Counted from the first letter of the stretch, positions 1 to 8,699 are shown. The stretch is DNA of 19,879 nt from Porphyromonas sp. (GCA_029983495.1 JASBZJ010000006.1:1-19879), one strand, 5' to 3'. Program-made: numbers and translations. The notes: a model not told the origin generated them from the letters alone.

Positions 1-1
1 C

Positions 2-277
2 AGCTACCACATAGTGGTAACACTGGGCGATACCGATGGAGGCGATGGTGACGAGCAAATTATTGTGGCACGCGAAAATCCGAATCTTGTACTCGATGAT
101 TTGTTGTACAGTTTTGTAGTACTAAGTATTCCCCTTAGGCATGTTCACCCCAAAGGGAAGTGTTCTCCTGAGGTTGAAAAATACCTTTCCCAAGAAGCCT
201 CTACCGAAGTTGCAATAAACCCATTTGGCGTTTTACTCGATAAATTTCCCATAGACGATAACAGTAACAATACGTAA
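2..277 (+). CDS. DUF177/YceD family protein, C-terminal part (5' end outside window)
   Basis: An open frame enters from the left edge and stops with TAA at 275-277, giving 91 visible residues. The segment with PNLVLDDLLYSFVVLSIPLR followed by HVHP and a later Cys resembles the C-terminal half of the DUF177 (YceD) family. In bacteria and plastids members are linked to 23S rRNA accumulation, and the gene commonly sits directly before rpmF, as here; that position is the strongest support. The acidic stretch near the left edge (DTDGGDGDE) falls in the variable middle of the family. The start codon and N-terminal domain are not in the window. The GTG at 14 is not a real start, because the frame is open through the edge. 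A specific rRNA role here is inference from family and neighbour. Confidence 0.8.
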   Translation, partial: SYHIVVTLGDTDGGDGDEQIIVARENPNLVLDDLLYSFVVLSIPLRHVHPKGKCSPEVEKYLSQEASTEVAINPFGVLLDKFPIDDNSNNT

Positions 278-283
278 AGCATC

Positions 284-363
284 GGGGAAAAATTTTTCCC
301 TCTGGAGTTCCACCCGATTCTTCGGAATTATCGTGAGAGTGGAAGGCTCGTAAAGGAACTCCG
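284..363 (+). other. Structured intergenic leader between yceD and rpmF
   Basis: Just after the DUF177 stop there is a perfect 16-base palindrome, GGGAAAAATTTTTCCC (285-300). Next comes an inverted repeat GGAGTTCC (304-311) / GGAACTCC (355-362) that encloses a small hairpin ATTC-TTCG-GAAT (317-328) with a UUCG-type tetraloop. A competing pairing CCAC (310-313) / GTGG (339-342) shares bases with the outer stem, so two folds are possible. The element lies 51 bases before the rpmF start. It could be a processing or attenuation structure, or regulate L32. The pairing is seen; the function is not known. Confidence 0.45.
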
Positions 364-413
364 AAGGAATAAACACAAACAATTACAAATACGAAATATA
401 GTAATAATAAGAT

Positions 414-593
414 ATGGCACATCCTAAACGAAAACAATCAAATTCAAGAACACGCACACGTCGTGGTCACGATAAGGTAGCTATGCCTCAATTAGCTCGT
501 GACCCCGAAAATGGTTCATGGTACATCTACCACACTGTAAGCCCCGAAAGTGGTTACTATCGTGGCAAAAAAGTGTTTGAGGTAGAAGATTAA
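414..593 (+). CDS. rpmF: 50S ribosomal protein L32
   Basis: ATG at 414 opens a 59-residue protein ending with TAA at 591-593. It begins MAHPKRKQSNSRTRTRRGHD, the basic N-terminus typical of bacterial L32 (AxPKRKxSxSRxxxRR), and continues with MPQLARDPENGSWYIYH and a short acidic end. L32 is a small structural protein of the large ribosomal subunit. The length matches the family (about 56-65 residues). Bacteroidetes L32 often lacks the zinc-binding cysteines, and none occur here. It follows the DUF177 gene by 136 bases and precedes fabH, the usual arrangement, so co-transcription with the upstream gene is likely. No Shine-Dalgarno sequence is visible before the start, which is usual for this phylum. 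Confidence 0.95.
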   Translation: MAHPKRKQSNSRTRTRRGHDKVAMPQLARDPENGSWYIYHTVSPESGYYRGKKVFEVED

Positions 594-623
594 AAAACTT
601 GCCTAGGCGCAAAACTTTTTAGT

Positions 624-695
624 ACCGCTTATGCCACATTAGCAAACAACTCACTAGTAAGTTGGTGACGTGTTTGTTGCATTGGGCAAAGCGGT
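624..695 (+). terminator. Imperfect inverted repeat after rpmF, possible terminator
   Basis: Nested complementary segments lie between rpmF and fabH: ACCGCTT (624-630) with AAGCGGT (689-695), CAAACA (643-648) with TGTTTG (671-676), and an inner CAACT (647-651) with AGTTG (660-664). A T-rich run follows at about 699-710. This could end the yceD-rpmF transcript ahead of a separate fabH promoter. The bulges make it weaker than a textbook intrinsic terminator. Confidence 0.4.
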
Positions 696-703
696 TGCTT
701 ATT

Positions 704-735
704 TTTATTTGTTGCCCCTACTCGGTTTATTTTTG
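704..735 (+). promoter_or_regulatory. Candidate Bacteroidetes-type promoter for fabH
   Basis: TATTTTTG at 728-735 fits the TAnnTTTG -7 element. The -33 side is weaker: TTTA lies at the ideal spacing (704-707), while an exact TTTG (708-711) is only 16 bases away. It sits about 100 bases before the fabH start, in a non-coding gap and after a possible terminator. Confidence 0.3.
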
Positions 736-838
736 CTTACAGCAACAGTTTGTAATTATAAGCCTCGAACAAATACTCGGTTCCCTATTATAAATCCTTC
801 CCCAAAAAAATCATCCCCTTTTTAGGAGCACTCTGATT

Positions 839-1849
839 ATGCCGAATCTAAAAAGTGCCGTTATAACGGCTGTTAGTAATTACTTACCCGACGAAAAGCT
901 TACCAATGCCGATCTTGAAAAGATGGTCGACACATCCGATGAATGGATTATGACCCGCGTGGGTATAAAAGAGCGTCGCATACTTACCGACAAAACAAAA
1001 GGAGCTTCGTACCTAGCCACACAAGCGGTATTACGCTTACTCGAAAAAAGTGGTGTGGCTCCTGAGTCGATTGAAGGTATTATACTCGCTACAAATACCG
1101 CTGACTATCATTTTCCCACAACATCATCGATAGTAGCATACAATACTGGCTGTAAAAACGCATTCACATTCGACCTATCGTCGGCATGCCCAAGCTGGTT
1201 ATATGCCCTCGAAACAGGTGCTAACTACATACGCACAGGCCGATATAAACGCCTTATTGTAGTGGCAACTGAAAAAATGTCGGCAGCAATTGATAAAACC
1301 GACCGAAGCACCTTGCCCCTATTTGGCGATGGTAGCGGGGCTGCTTTACTTGAATCGAGCGATGAAGAAGGTATAGGTGTAATGGATGCTATGTTCCGCA
1401 CCGATGGTGTAGGTAAGGAACACTTAATAATGCACGCTGGTGGTAGTGCAAAACCGGCAAATGAACAAACAGTGGCCAACCACGAACATTTTGTGTTTCA
1501 GGATGGACAGCACGTGTTCAAATATGCAATAAGAGGGATGGTGGATTGTTGCTCAAAAATAATGAAGCGCAACAATCTTACTGAAAGTGATATTAATTGG
1601 GTTGTTCCCCACCAAGCAAACCTACGTATTATTGATATGGTAGCCTCGTTGTTAAAAGTTGACCCAAGCAAAGTGATGATTAACATCGAAAAATATGGTA
1701 ATACTAGTAGTGCTACAATTCCTATTTGCCTAGCGGAATGGGAAAACAAGCTGAAAAAAGGTGATAAGTTAATACTTACATCATTCGGAGCTGGTTATAC
1801 TTGGGGAGCAGTTTACCTTGTATGGGGATACGACGGAGATAAAAAATAG
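839..1849 (+). CDS. fabH: 3-oxoacyl-[ACP] synthase III (KAS III)
   Basis: The 336-residue protein condenses an acyl-CoA primer with malonyl-ACP to start type II fatty acid synthesis in the cytoplasm. The thiolase-fold catalytic triad is present: Cys117 in SSACPSW, His258 in PHQANLRI and Asn288 in [10 protein letters not shown]. The closing motif [11 protein letters not shown] (315-325) is also there, and the length matches FabH. The start is supported by AGGAG at 824-828, ten bases upstream, and by the family N-terminus ([13 protein letters not shown]). The residues after the catalytic Cys are Pro-Ser-Trp rather than the commoner small-Gly-Phe; this part of the fold is near the acyl pocket, so an effect on primer choice is possible but unproven. 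Its neighbours rpmF and era match other Bacteroidales. Transcription may continue into era 67 bases downstream. Confidence 0.95.
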   Translation: MPNLKSAVITAVSNYLPDEKLTNADLEKMVDTSDEWIMTRVGIKERRILTDKTKGASYLATQAVLRLLEKSGVAPESIEGIILATNTADYHFPTTSSIVAYNTGCKNAFTFDLSSACPSWLYALETGANYIRTGRYKRLIVVATEKMSAAIDKTDRSTLPLFGDGSGAALLESSDEEGIGVMDAMFRTDGVGKEHLIMHAGGSAKPANEQTVANHEHFVFQDGQHVFKYAIRGMVDCCSKIMKRNNLTESDINWVVPHQANLRIIDMVASLLKVDPSKVMINIEKYGNTSSATIPICLAEWENKLKKGDKLILTSFGAGYTWGAVYLVWGYDGDKK

Positions 1850-1916
1850 AAATAAAAAGGCTCGAAAAATAAAAGGAGAATACCTCAACAACCTTATAAC
1901 TATTAGAGTATATAAC

Positions 1917-2822
1917 ATGAGCGAGAACCAACCAACACCCCCTTTTAAAAGTGGCTTTGTAAACATTGTGGGGAACCCTAATGTGGGGAAAAGTACCCTA
2001 ATGAACAAGTTGGTAGGCGAAAAGCTTTCGATTATTACCAATAAAGCACAAACTACAAGGCACCGTATAGTGGGTATAGTTAATACCCCCGGCATGCAAG
2101 TAGTATATTCCGATACGCCTGGCGTACTAAAACCAGGCTACAAATTACAGGAACGCATGCGCGCCTTTTCGGAAAGCGCCCTTGGCGATGCCGACATATT
2201 GCTCTACGTTACCGATGTTGTTGAACAACCCGATAAACACGTTGATTTTGTTGAACACGTGGCAAAGCTAACTTGTCCAGTACTTGTTCTTATCAATAAA
2301 ATCGACCTGAGCGATCAACAGAAGCTCGAAACGTTAGTTACCACGTGGCATAACCTATTACCACACGCCGAAATTCTACCTCTTTCGGCATTAAATTCAT
2401 TCGGTATACAAGAACTTAAACGACGCATTGAAGAGCTTTTACCAGTTTCACCACCTTATTACGAAAGCGACCAACTTACCGACCGCCCCGTTCGCTTTTT
2501 TGTTAGTGAAATTATTCGCGAGAAAATATTACGCTACACAAAACAAGAGATTCCTTACTCGGTAGAAGTAATTACCGAAAGTTATAAGGAAAAGAAAAAT
2601 GCCATTGAAATAAGTTGCGTGCTACTAGTAGAACGCCCCAGCCAACGAGCAATACTTTTGGGCAAGGAGGGGCGAACCATAAAGAACTTTTCAACCGCAG
2701 CTCGTAAATCCCTCGAAAACTATCTGGGTAAGCACGTGCGCCTCGATTTGTTTGTTAAGGTAGACCCCGATTGGCGCAACAACCAACGAAAACTAAACGA
2801 ACTGGGTTATCGGCTTGACTAA
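1917..2822 (+). CDS. era: GTPase Era, 16S rRNA-binding ribosome assembly factor
   Basis: Era binds the 3' end of 16S rRNA and helps mature the 30S subunit. The protein has 301 residues, the usual family length. GTPase motifs are in order: G1 GNPNVGKS (19-26), G3 DTPG (66-69), G4 NKID (127-130) and G5 SAL (157-159). A C-terminal KH domain carries the RNA-binding loop GKEG (249-252). The open frame extends upstream to 1818, inside fabH, but those 33 extra codons are basic, unlike Era and out of register with a known domain. ATG 1917 puts the G1 motif at its normal distance from the N-terminus, so it is preferred. The gene follows fabH by 67 bases and is probably read from the same transcript. 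Confidence 0.96.
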   Translation: MSENQPTPPFKSGFVNIVGNPNVGKSTLMNKLVGEKLSIITNKAQTTRHRIVGIVNTPGMQVVYSDTPGVLKPGYKLQERMRAFSESALGDADILLYVTDVVEQPDKHVDFVEHVAKLTCPVLVLINKIDLSDQQKLETLVTTWHNLLPHAEILPLSALNSFGIQELKRRIEELLPVSPPYYESDQLTDRPVRFFVSEIIREKILRYTKQEIPYSVEVITESYKEKKNAIEISCVLLVERPSQRAILLGKEGRTIKNFSTAARKSLENYLGKHVRLDLFVKVDPDWRNNQRKLNELGYRLD

Positions 2823-2962
2823 AACAGGTGTTCCGCCGTAGCAACCCCTCGCTACCCTAGCCCTCTTCGTTTTTATCGCTAATTGTTAACGCTACGGAGT
2901 TTCTATTAACCCCGAGCGTTTTTTCTTCTACAACGATAATTAATACAGAATACCCTATTACT

Positions 2963-4279
2963 ATGAGCAGACTTGTAGCCATTGTAGGCAGACCTAATGT
3001 GGGAAAAAGTACCCTATTTAACCGTTTAGTAGGCACTAGGCAAGCCATTGTTAACGACGAAGCGGGTACCACACGCGACCGCCAATACGGACGAAGCGAA
3101 TGGGCGGGCGTAGAATTTTCGGTAGTCGATACAGGTGGATGGGTTAAAGCAAGCGATGATATTTTTGAAAGCGAAATTAACCGCCAAGTAATAATTGCCG
3201 TTGAAGAAGCCGATGTTATACTATTTGTTGTTGATGTGGCTGAAGGAATTCACGACCTCGACAAGGAAGCTGCTCATACCCTTAGGCAACTAAACCATAA
3301 TAAACCTGTTATACTAGTAACAAACAAAGCCGATAATTACCAAATTGGTTATCAAAGTGCCGAGTTTTACTCGCTCGGACTAGGGGATCCATTCCCTATC
3401 TCGTCGATTAATGGGAGTGGCACTGGCGAGTTGCTCGATAAAGTTATTTCGCTTTTCGACAAGGATACCCAATTGCCCAACGAAGTTATACTGCCTCGTT
3501 TTGCCGTTATTGGTAGACCGAACGCAGGCAAATCATCGCTCGTAAATGCTTTCCTTAACGAGGAGCGAAACATTGTTACCGATGTTGCAGGCACTACACG
3601 CGATGCCATTTACACCGAATACAACAAATTTGGACTAAACTTTTATTTAGTAGATACAGCTGGAATTCGTAAAAAAGGAAAGGTTACCGATGACCCCGAG
3701 TACTACTCGGTTATTAGAGCCATAAGAGCCATTGAAAACTGCGACGTTGCCATCGCTCTTATTGAAGCAACTCGAGGAATTGAAAGCCAGGACGTAAACA
3801 TACTTTCGCTTGCCCTGAAAAACAGTAAAGGGCTTGTAGTATGTGTAAATAAATGGGATTTAGTTGAAGATAAAAGTAACCAAGCAATTGCACACTTCGA
3901 AAATGCCATTCGCCAAAGGCTAGCACCGTTTACTGATTTTCCCATCGTTTTTATTTCTGCCCTCACTAAACAACGAATATTTAAAGTACTCGAAATTGCC
4001 AACGACATATACAAACGGCGTAGCCAACGCATACCTACTCACGAATTCAATAAGGTAATGCTTCCCCTTATTGAACAAACACCTCCCCCCTCGATAAAAG
4101 GGAAATACATAAAAATTAAATTCGCAACCCAATTACCTACAGCTGTTCCTACATTTGCGTTTTACGCAAACCTCCCCCAATGGGTTAAGGAGCCTTATCG
4201 CCGTTTTCTTGAAAACAAAATCAGGGAAAACTGGAACTTTACGGGAATACCCATAAACGTTTTTATTCGCGAAAAATAG
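2963..4279 (+). CDS. der: Ribosome-associated GTPase Der (EngA)
   Basis: Der is an essential GTPase needed for 50S subunit assembly and is unique in having two tandem G domains. Both are visible in this 438-residue protein. Domain 1 has GRPNVGKS (9-16), DTGG (56-59) and NKAD (121-124). Domain 2 has GRPNAGKS (184-191), DTAG (231-234), NKWD (296-299) and SAL (332-334). A C-terminal KH-like domain (about 350-438) follows. The length is normal. The N-terminus [16 protein letters not shown] leaves no room for another start. The 140 bases between era and der hold only a spaced 7-base inverted repeat (CCGTAGC 2836-2842, GCTACGG 2891-2897), and no clear promoter was found there. ispD starts 11 bases after the stop, so these two are almost certainly co-transcribed. 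Confidence 0.96.
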   Translation: MSRLVAIVGRPNVGKSTLFNRLVGTRQAIVNDEAGTTRDRQYGRSEWAGVEFSVVDTGGWVKASDDIFESEINRQVIIAVEEADVILFVVDVAEGIHDLDKEAAHTLRQLNHNKPVILVTNKADNYQIGYQSAEFYSLGLGDPFPISSINGSGTGELLDKVISLFDKDTQLPNEVILPRFAVIGRPNAGKSSLVNAFLNEERNIVTDVAGTTRDAIYTEYNKFGLNFYLVDTAGIRKKGKVTDDPEYYSVIRAIRAIENCDVAIALIEATRGIESQDVNILSLALKNSKGLVVCVNKWDLVEDKSNQAIAHFENAIRQRLAPFTDFPIVFISALTKQRIFKVLEIANDIYKRRSQRIPTHEFNKVMLPLIEQTPPPSIKGKYIKIKFATQLPTAVPTFAFYANLPQWVKEPYRRFLENKIRENWNFTGIPINVFIREK

Positions 4280-4290
4280 CTTTTCAAGCC

Positions 4291-5010
4291 ATGGATTCGA
4301 CCGAACGTACTCCTTATTTTGTTATTCCTGCAGGTGGTACCGGAACACGTTTTGGTACTACAATACCCAAACAATATACTACCATTGCAGGCAAACCAAT
4401 ATTGGTGTATACTCTCGAGGCTATATTACCTTATGCCCACCAATGCGTGGTTTCGGTTGCTCCAAATTGTATGCCCTTTTGGCAACAACTATGCAAAAGC
4501 TACAAAAAACTTGCTTCTATTATAATAGTTGATGGGGGAGCCACGCGATTCGAATCAGTAAAAAACGCACTCGCAATTATCCCCAATAACTGCATTGTAG
4601 CAATACACGATGCTGTTCGCCCCTCCATTTCGGGGGAAACTATTAACCAACTACTTACACTGGCAAATCACCACGAGGCTGTTATTCCATATAAACCCCT
4701 TACCGAAAGCATAAGAATGTGGCAGAGCAACGAAGCAAACAATGCGAAGGATAATACCATCCAACCAAGACCATCGCAACAAGCTAACCGAAACTTGTTT
4801 GTTGCAGTACAAACCCCACAAGTATTTTGGAGCGAATGTATAAAACAAGCCTACCAGCAAAGTTATTCACCTTTGTTTACCGATGATTGCTCGGTATACG
4901 AAGCCTACTTCCACAAAGCCCCTCTGCTTTACGAAGACTCGTACGACAACTTTAAAATAACAACCCCCACCGACGCTATTTTATTCGAAGCTCTACTTGC
5001 AAAAAAATAA
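4291..5010 (+). CDS. ispD: 2-C-methyl-D-erythritol 4-phosphate cytidylyltransferase
   Basis: IspD transfers CMP from CTP to MEP, the third step of the MEP route to isoprenoids. The 239-residue protein has the expected nucleotidyltransferase loop: AGGTGTRFG (14-22) with Arg20, then PKQ (26-28) with Lys27. It also has DAVRP (107-111), TPQVF (175-179), TDDCSVYE (197-204) and the late lysine in NFKITTPTD (220-228). A region around residues 143-168 (EANNAKDN...QQAN) is longer and more polar than in compact homologues and is probably a surface loop. The start lies 11 bases after der, and recG follows after 26 bases, so der-ispD-recG look like one unit. Confusion with other cytidylyltransferases such as TarI-type enzymes is possible but less likely given the TDD motif and the context. 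Confidence 0.92.
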   Translation: MDSTERTPYFVIPAGGTGTRFGTTIPKQYTTIAGKPILVYTLEAILPYAHQCVVSVAPNCMPFWQQLCKSYKKLASIIIVDGGATRFESVKNALAIIPNNCIVAIHDAVRPSISGETINQLLTLANHHEAVIPYKPLTESIRMWQSNEANNAKDNTIQPRPSQQANRNLFVAVQTPQVFWSECIKQAYQQSYSPLFTDDCSVYEAYFHKAPLLYEDSYDNFKITTPTDAILFEALLAKK

Positions 5011-5036
5011 ACCCTCACAAAAACACTTTTGGTAAC

Positions 5037-7136
5037 ATGGCTAACGATTACCTTAATACTAAGCTTGTTTACCTTCCTTCGCTTAATGCAAAAAAAGCGA
5101 AAGTACTTGAGGATGACGCAAGGGTTATTACCTACCGCGACCTTATTTTTTACTTTCCGTACCGTTATGTTGATCGCACCAAACTGTTTAAGATTAGTGA
5201 TTTAAAAACACAAACCAACGAAATACAACTGTGTGGTACATTACGCCATTATAGCCTCGAAGGCGTAGGGCGAAAAACTCGATTACGAGCAATATTTGAG
5301 GACGAAACAGGTACTGTAGAGCTTGTTTGGTTCACAAGGGTAATGAATATTCAGCACATCTATCCAGTAAACCAAAAATACATACTATTTGGAAAACCTT
5401 CCACATATAATGGAACGTTTTCGTTTACCCACCCCGAACTTACTCCTATAACACAAGCGCAAACAGTTGTAGGTAGCCTTATGGGTGTTTACCACACCAC
5501 GGCGAAAATGAAGAGAGTATACCTCGATTCGCGCAACCTTCGTAAGGTTATTCTTTCGCTGGTACCTATAGTTAATCAGTACCTTACCGAAACATTACCC
5601 ACTAATATTCGGCAACATCTTAATATGCCCACACTTGCCGAAGCTGTATATAGTATTCATCTCCCCCAAAATATTACGCAATTAGCTCGAGCCGTAGAAC
5701 GGATAAAGTTCGATGAACTATTCTTTCTTCGACTTTCTCAAGAACGAAAAAAGCTCGAACGAAATAGTTGTTTTGCAGGCTACCGCTATGAACAAGTAGG
5801 CATTAACTTTACATCGTTATACGATTCACTTCCGTACCAACTTACGGCAGCTCAAAAAAGGGTTATCAAGGAAATAAGGCTCAACACAAATAAGGGTATA
5901 CAAATGAACAGGCTTGTACAGGGTGACGTAGGGAGTGGTAAAACAGTGGTTGCAGCCTTTGCTATGATGCTCGCCCTCGACAATGGAACACAATCCTGCA
6001 TGATGGCCCCTACCGAAATACTTGCTACCCAACACCATGCAACACTTTCCGAACTTCTTCATCCCCTTGGGATTAAAGTTGCTTTATGGACGGGTACCAC
6101 AAAAAAACGCGAACGCGAAGAAATTAAACAAGCCATACTTAATGGTGAAATAAATATTTTAGTAGGAACACATGCTTTAATAGAAGAGGGGGTACAGTTT
6201 AAGGAGCTGAGCTTAGCTATAATCGACGAACAGCACCGTTTTGGCGTAGCACAACGAGCTAAACTTTGGCAAAAGAACCCTAACTTATTGCCTCACATAC
6301 TAATTATGAGTGCAACCCCTATACCGCGAACTTTAGCCATGACTCTTTACGGCGACCTCGATATTTCAGTTATCGACGAGCTACCCCCGGGGCGGAAACC
6401 CATTAAAACAGTGCTTTTTACCGAGCGTCAGCAGGAAAAAGTATATCATTTTGTAGGAGAACGAGTTATTGAAGGACGGCAGATTTATGTAGTTTACCCC
6501 ATGATTGAGGGAACTGAGGAAAGCGACTACAAAAACATCGAAACAGGTTACAAGCACTATTGCCAACGCTTTGGGCAAAACAACGTAACATATGTTCACG
6601 GCAAACTTACTTCCGCTGAAAAACAAGCTCGTATGGAGCTGTTTGCTTCGGGTAAAATACCCATACTGCTATCAACAACAGTTATCGAAGTTGGGGTAAA
6701 TGTACCCAATGCAACGGTTATGGTTATTGAAAACGCCAACCGATTCGGGTTATCGCAACTGCACCAGCTTAGAGGTAGAGTTGGTCGCGGTGCAGAACAA
6801 AGCTACTGCATACTTGTAGCTCCGGCGGATTTATCGTTTACAGCTAAAAAACGGCTCGAAGTTATGGTAAAAACAACCGATGGATTTATTATTGCCGAGG
6901 AAGATATGAAACTCCGTGGCGAAGGTGACCTTGAAGGAACACGACAAAGTGGCGAGCTACCAGGTCTTAACCTTGCAAGCCCTAGCAGAGATATGGGGCT
7001 ACTACGAACTGCTGCCATATATGTAGAGGAAATTCTTAAGAGCGATCCTAAACTTACTAATCCTGAAAATAGCTGTATACAATTAGAGTTAAATCGGTTG
7101 TATCCGCCCGAGGAACAGTGGGGAATAATAAGTTAA
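5037..7136 (+). CDS. recG: ATP-dependent DNA helicase RecG
   Basis: RecG is a superfamily 2 double-strand DNA translocase that remodels stalled replication forks and recombination junctions. The 699-residue length is typical. The N-terminal wedge (OB-fold) domain covers about 55-150. The helicase motifs follow: Walker A GDVGSGKT (296-303), the DEQH box (397-400) then RFG, motif III SATPIPRT (425-432), and the C-terminal motif VI QLRGRVGRG (577-585). The EVGVNVPNA segment (551-559) is also characteristic. The RecG-specific end (GEGDLEGTRQSGELPG) is intact, so the gene looks complete. It is the last gene of the + strand block, and a hairpin overlaps its stop codon. Confidence 0.96.
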   Translation: MANDYLNTKLVYLPSLNAKKAKVLEDDARVITYRDLIFYFPYRYVDRTKLFKISDLKTQTNEIQLCGTLRHYSLEGVGRKTRLRAIFEDETGTVELVWFTRVMNIQHIYPVNQKYILFGKPSTYNGTFSFTHPELTPITQAQTVVGSLMGVYHTTAKMKRVYLDSRNLRKVILSLVPIVNQYLTETLPTNIRQHLNMPTLAEAVYSIHLPQNITQLARAVERIKFDELFFLRLSQERKKLERNSCFAGYRYEQVGINFTSLYDSLPYQLTAAQKRVIKEIRLNTNKGIQMNRLVQGDVGSGKTVVAAFAMMLALDNGTQSCMMAPTEILATQHHATLSELLHPLGIKVALWTGTTKKREREEIKQAILNGEINILVGTHALIEEGVQFKELSLAIIDEQHRFGVAQRAKLWQKNPNLLPHILIMSATPIPRTLAMTLYGDLDISVIDELPPGRKPIKTVLFTERQQEKVYHFVGERVIEGRQIYVVYPMIEGTEESDYKNIETGYKHYCQRFGQNNVTYVHGKLTSAEKQARMELFASGKIPILLSTTVIEVGVNVPNATVMVIENANRFGLSQLHQLRGRVGRGAEQSYCILVAPADLSFTAKKRLEVMVKTTDGFIIAEEDMKLRGEGDLEGTRQSGELPGLNLASPSRDMGLLRTAAIYVEEILKSDPKLTNPENSCIQLELNRLYPPEEQWGIIS

Positions 7137-7179
7137 AGCGAGGCTCCGTCTGTGGCTCTACAGAAGAAAAACCTCGCTT
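7136..7179. terminator. Hairpin shared by convergent recG and manA
   Basis: AAGCGAGG (7136-7143) pairs exactly with CCTCGCTT (7172-7179), and an inner CTGT (7150-7153) / ACAG (7160-7163) can extend the structure. The left arm begins on the last base of the recG stop codon. It lies between two converging genes, the usual place for a terminator that works in both directions. T-runs beside it are short, so strength is uncertain. Confidence 0.55.
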
Positions 7180-7209
7180 ATAATATACAACTCTGTGTTT
7201 GCGTTCGCT

Positions 7210-8232
7210 CTATTTATTTTTTTGTATAAGTCTTGGGTCAGGCAAAGTAATGGCAATCATACGACCATCGTCGTTATTGCTTAATTTAAGAGGCATATTC
7301 GAAGCTGGGAATAGTACCGTTTGCCCCCTACGAATAGTTAGCTCAACATCCTGATTTGTTGTTATGGAACACTCGCCCGATACCCCAACCATTATAGCAA
7401 AGCTTTCCAAAAATGGAGGTTCATACATAATAGATTGCTGGCTAATCCATACCATTTCTACCGTAGCAAAATCCTTTTCCAATAATAGGGTTGCAGCATT
7501 AGGTATTGCCCTATATGGCACATTATGGTATTGATTACGTGTTAAAATAGCAGCTTCAACAGCTTCGGTTAAATGTAAAGGTCTTTTGTTTCCAGTTTGT
7601 TTATCCATGCGGTCGTAATCCCACAACCTATATGTAACATCAACGGGTTGCTGTATTTCGAGTATTAGGTTTCCCTTGCGTATAGCATGAATTGTGCCTG
7701 CTGGGTTATCAAAAATCTGCCCTTGCTGTACAGGAATACGCCTCAACAATTCAAATAAGTTCCCTTCAATTGCGTAGCTAATTAGCTCATGAGGAGAAGA
7801 ATCCTGCGAAAGCCCATAAATAATTTCGGCCTCGGGTGAGGCATCCATCACATACCATATTTCGTTCTTTGCTAAGGCATTTTTCTTACTATTTACCGGC
7901 TTCGAATCCTCATCCTTACCAGGGTGAACTTGTACCGAAAGATCCTCCGCTGCATCGATAAACTTAATTAACAAAGGGAACTTTTTTCCATACTTATTAC
8001 AAAGCGTTTCACCCATGATATGCGAAGCGTAACGTTGCATTACCTGTGGGAGAGTCAACCCCTTTAGTTCGCCAGATTTAACTACAGAAGGGATTTCGGG
8101 CATTGGCGAAACCTCCCAACTTTCTCCAATTGAAAGGCTTTTTGGTGGAATATTCTTTAAAGCATAAATGCGCTTCCCCCCCCATAGTGTATGAAGGAGG
8201 CGTGGCTCAAATTCAAGTGGAGAGATATTCAT
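7210..8232 (-). CDS. manA: Mannose-6-phosphate isomerase, class I
   Basis: This cytoplasmic zinc enzyme interconverts mannose-6-phosphate and fructose-6-phosphate, feeding GDP-mannose for surface sugars or mannose use. The open frame can run up to 8244, but that codon is TTG. The first ATG, at 8232, gives MNISPLEFEPRLLHTLWGG, the N-terminus expected for small Bacteroidetes/Bacillus-type enzymes, so a 340-residue product is chosen. Metal ligands, numbered from this ATG, are His103 in VQVHPGK, Glu124 in NEIWYV and His182 in PAGTIHAI. The catalytic-site arginine in DVTYRLWDYDR is Arg202. A C-terminal cupin-like part follows (IRRGQTVLFPA). It lies downstream of the PAS-domain gene and is probably co-transcribed with it. 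Confidence 0.93.
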   Translation of the reverse strand: MNISPLEFEPRLLHTLWGGKRIYALKNIPPKSLSIGESWEVSPMPEIPSVVKSGELKGLTLPQVMQRYASHIMGETLCNKYGKKFPLLIKFIDAAEDLSVQVHPGKDEDSKPVNSKKNALAKNEIWYVMDASPEAEIIYGLSQDSSPHELISYAIEGNLFELLRRIPVQQGQIFDNPAGTIHAIRKGNLILEIQQPVDVTYRLWDYDRMDKQTGNKRPLHLTEAVEAAILTRNQYHNVPYRAIPNAATLLLEKDFATVEMVWISQQSIMYEPPFLESFAIMVGVSGECSITTNQDVELTIRRGQTVLFPASNMPLKLSNNDDGRMIAITLPDPRLIQKNK

Positions 8233-8264
8233 AACTACAGGCAACTTAATGAAAAAAAAGAGCG

Positions 8265-8627
8265 TTAACTATTACTTGATGGAGTAGGTTTAGGGGTACG
8301 AATCTTATGCTCCATTTCGAATGGTATTACCATCGATAACTCCATAAAACCAGCATATTCGCCGTTTTCGTACCAAGGGATTTGATATATAAGTTTCTTC
8401 TTACCATTCTTTTCAATAGTGTAAACATGTTTTTCCTGAGCTTCCATCATATGGATAAGCAACGAACGAGCAGGTTCGGGATGACAATCAATTATGTTTG
8501 CACCAAGTAAGCTTGTTTGACCGGGCTTAAGGTTTACCTCGCACGATTGTTTATTCATGGCGATGATATTTCCCTCTTTATTGCATACCGTAACGGCAAT
8601 ATCGGCCTCTTCGAAATACTTCATCAT
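8265..8627 (-). CDS. Single-PAS-domain protein of unknown function
   Basis: The 120-residue protein reads as one PAS domain with nothing attached: MMKYFEEADIAVTVCNKEGN, then IIAMN and a central CHPEPAR motif, then the strand pairs YTIEKNGKKKLIYQIPWYEN and GEYAGFMELSMVI, and a short proline/serine tail. No kinase, cyclase, DNA-binding or membrane segment is present. The CHPEP stretch resembles PAS segments seen in DUF438-like and small stand-alone PAS proteins. Such domains bind ligands or cofactors, or mediate protein contacts; what this one senses cannot be told. ATG 8627 and ATG 8624 are both possible starts. It lies between the DUF3127 gene and manA, with its own candidate promoter in the 115-base gap upstream. 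Confidence 0.8.
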   Translation of the reverse strand: MMKYFEEADIAVTVCNKEGNIIAMNKQSCEVNLKPGQTSLLGANIIDCHPEPARSLLIHMMEAQEKHVYTIEKNGKKKLIYQIPWYENGEYAGFMELSMVIPFEMEHKIRTPKPTPSSNS

Positions 8628-8681
8628 AGTAATACACTATACTATTATTGCCTAATCAGGGTAATAAGAATATTAGATTCC

Positions 8682-8699
8682 CCAAAAATATATTTTCGG
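8682..8699 (-). promoter_or_regulatory. Candidate promoter -7 box within an 18-base near-palindrome
   Basis: On the minus strand TATTTTTG (8690-8683) fits the Bacteroidetes -7 box TAnnTTTG, about 56 bases before the PAS gene start. No good TTTG is found at the -33 distance. The box lies in an almost perfect palindrome (CCAAAAATATATTTTCGG, 8682-8699, one unpaired position per arm) that could serve as an operator. AT-rich palindromes also arise by chance. Confidence 0.35.

Noticed and set aside
1818..1916. Longer Era start overlapping fabH
   Set aside because: The extra residues are basic and unlike Era; ATG 1917 puts the first GTPase motif at its normal position.
8233..8244. Upstream start for manA
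   Set aside because: The codon is TTG, and the next ATG gives the usual N-terminus.
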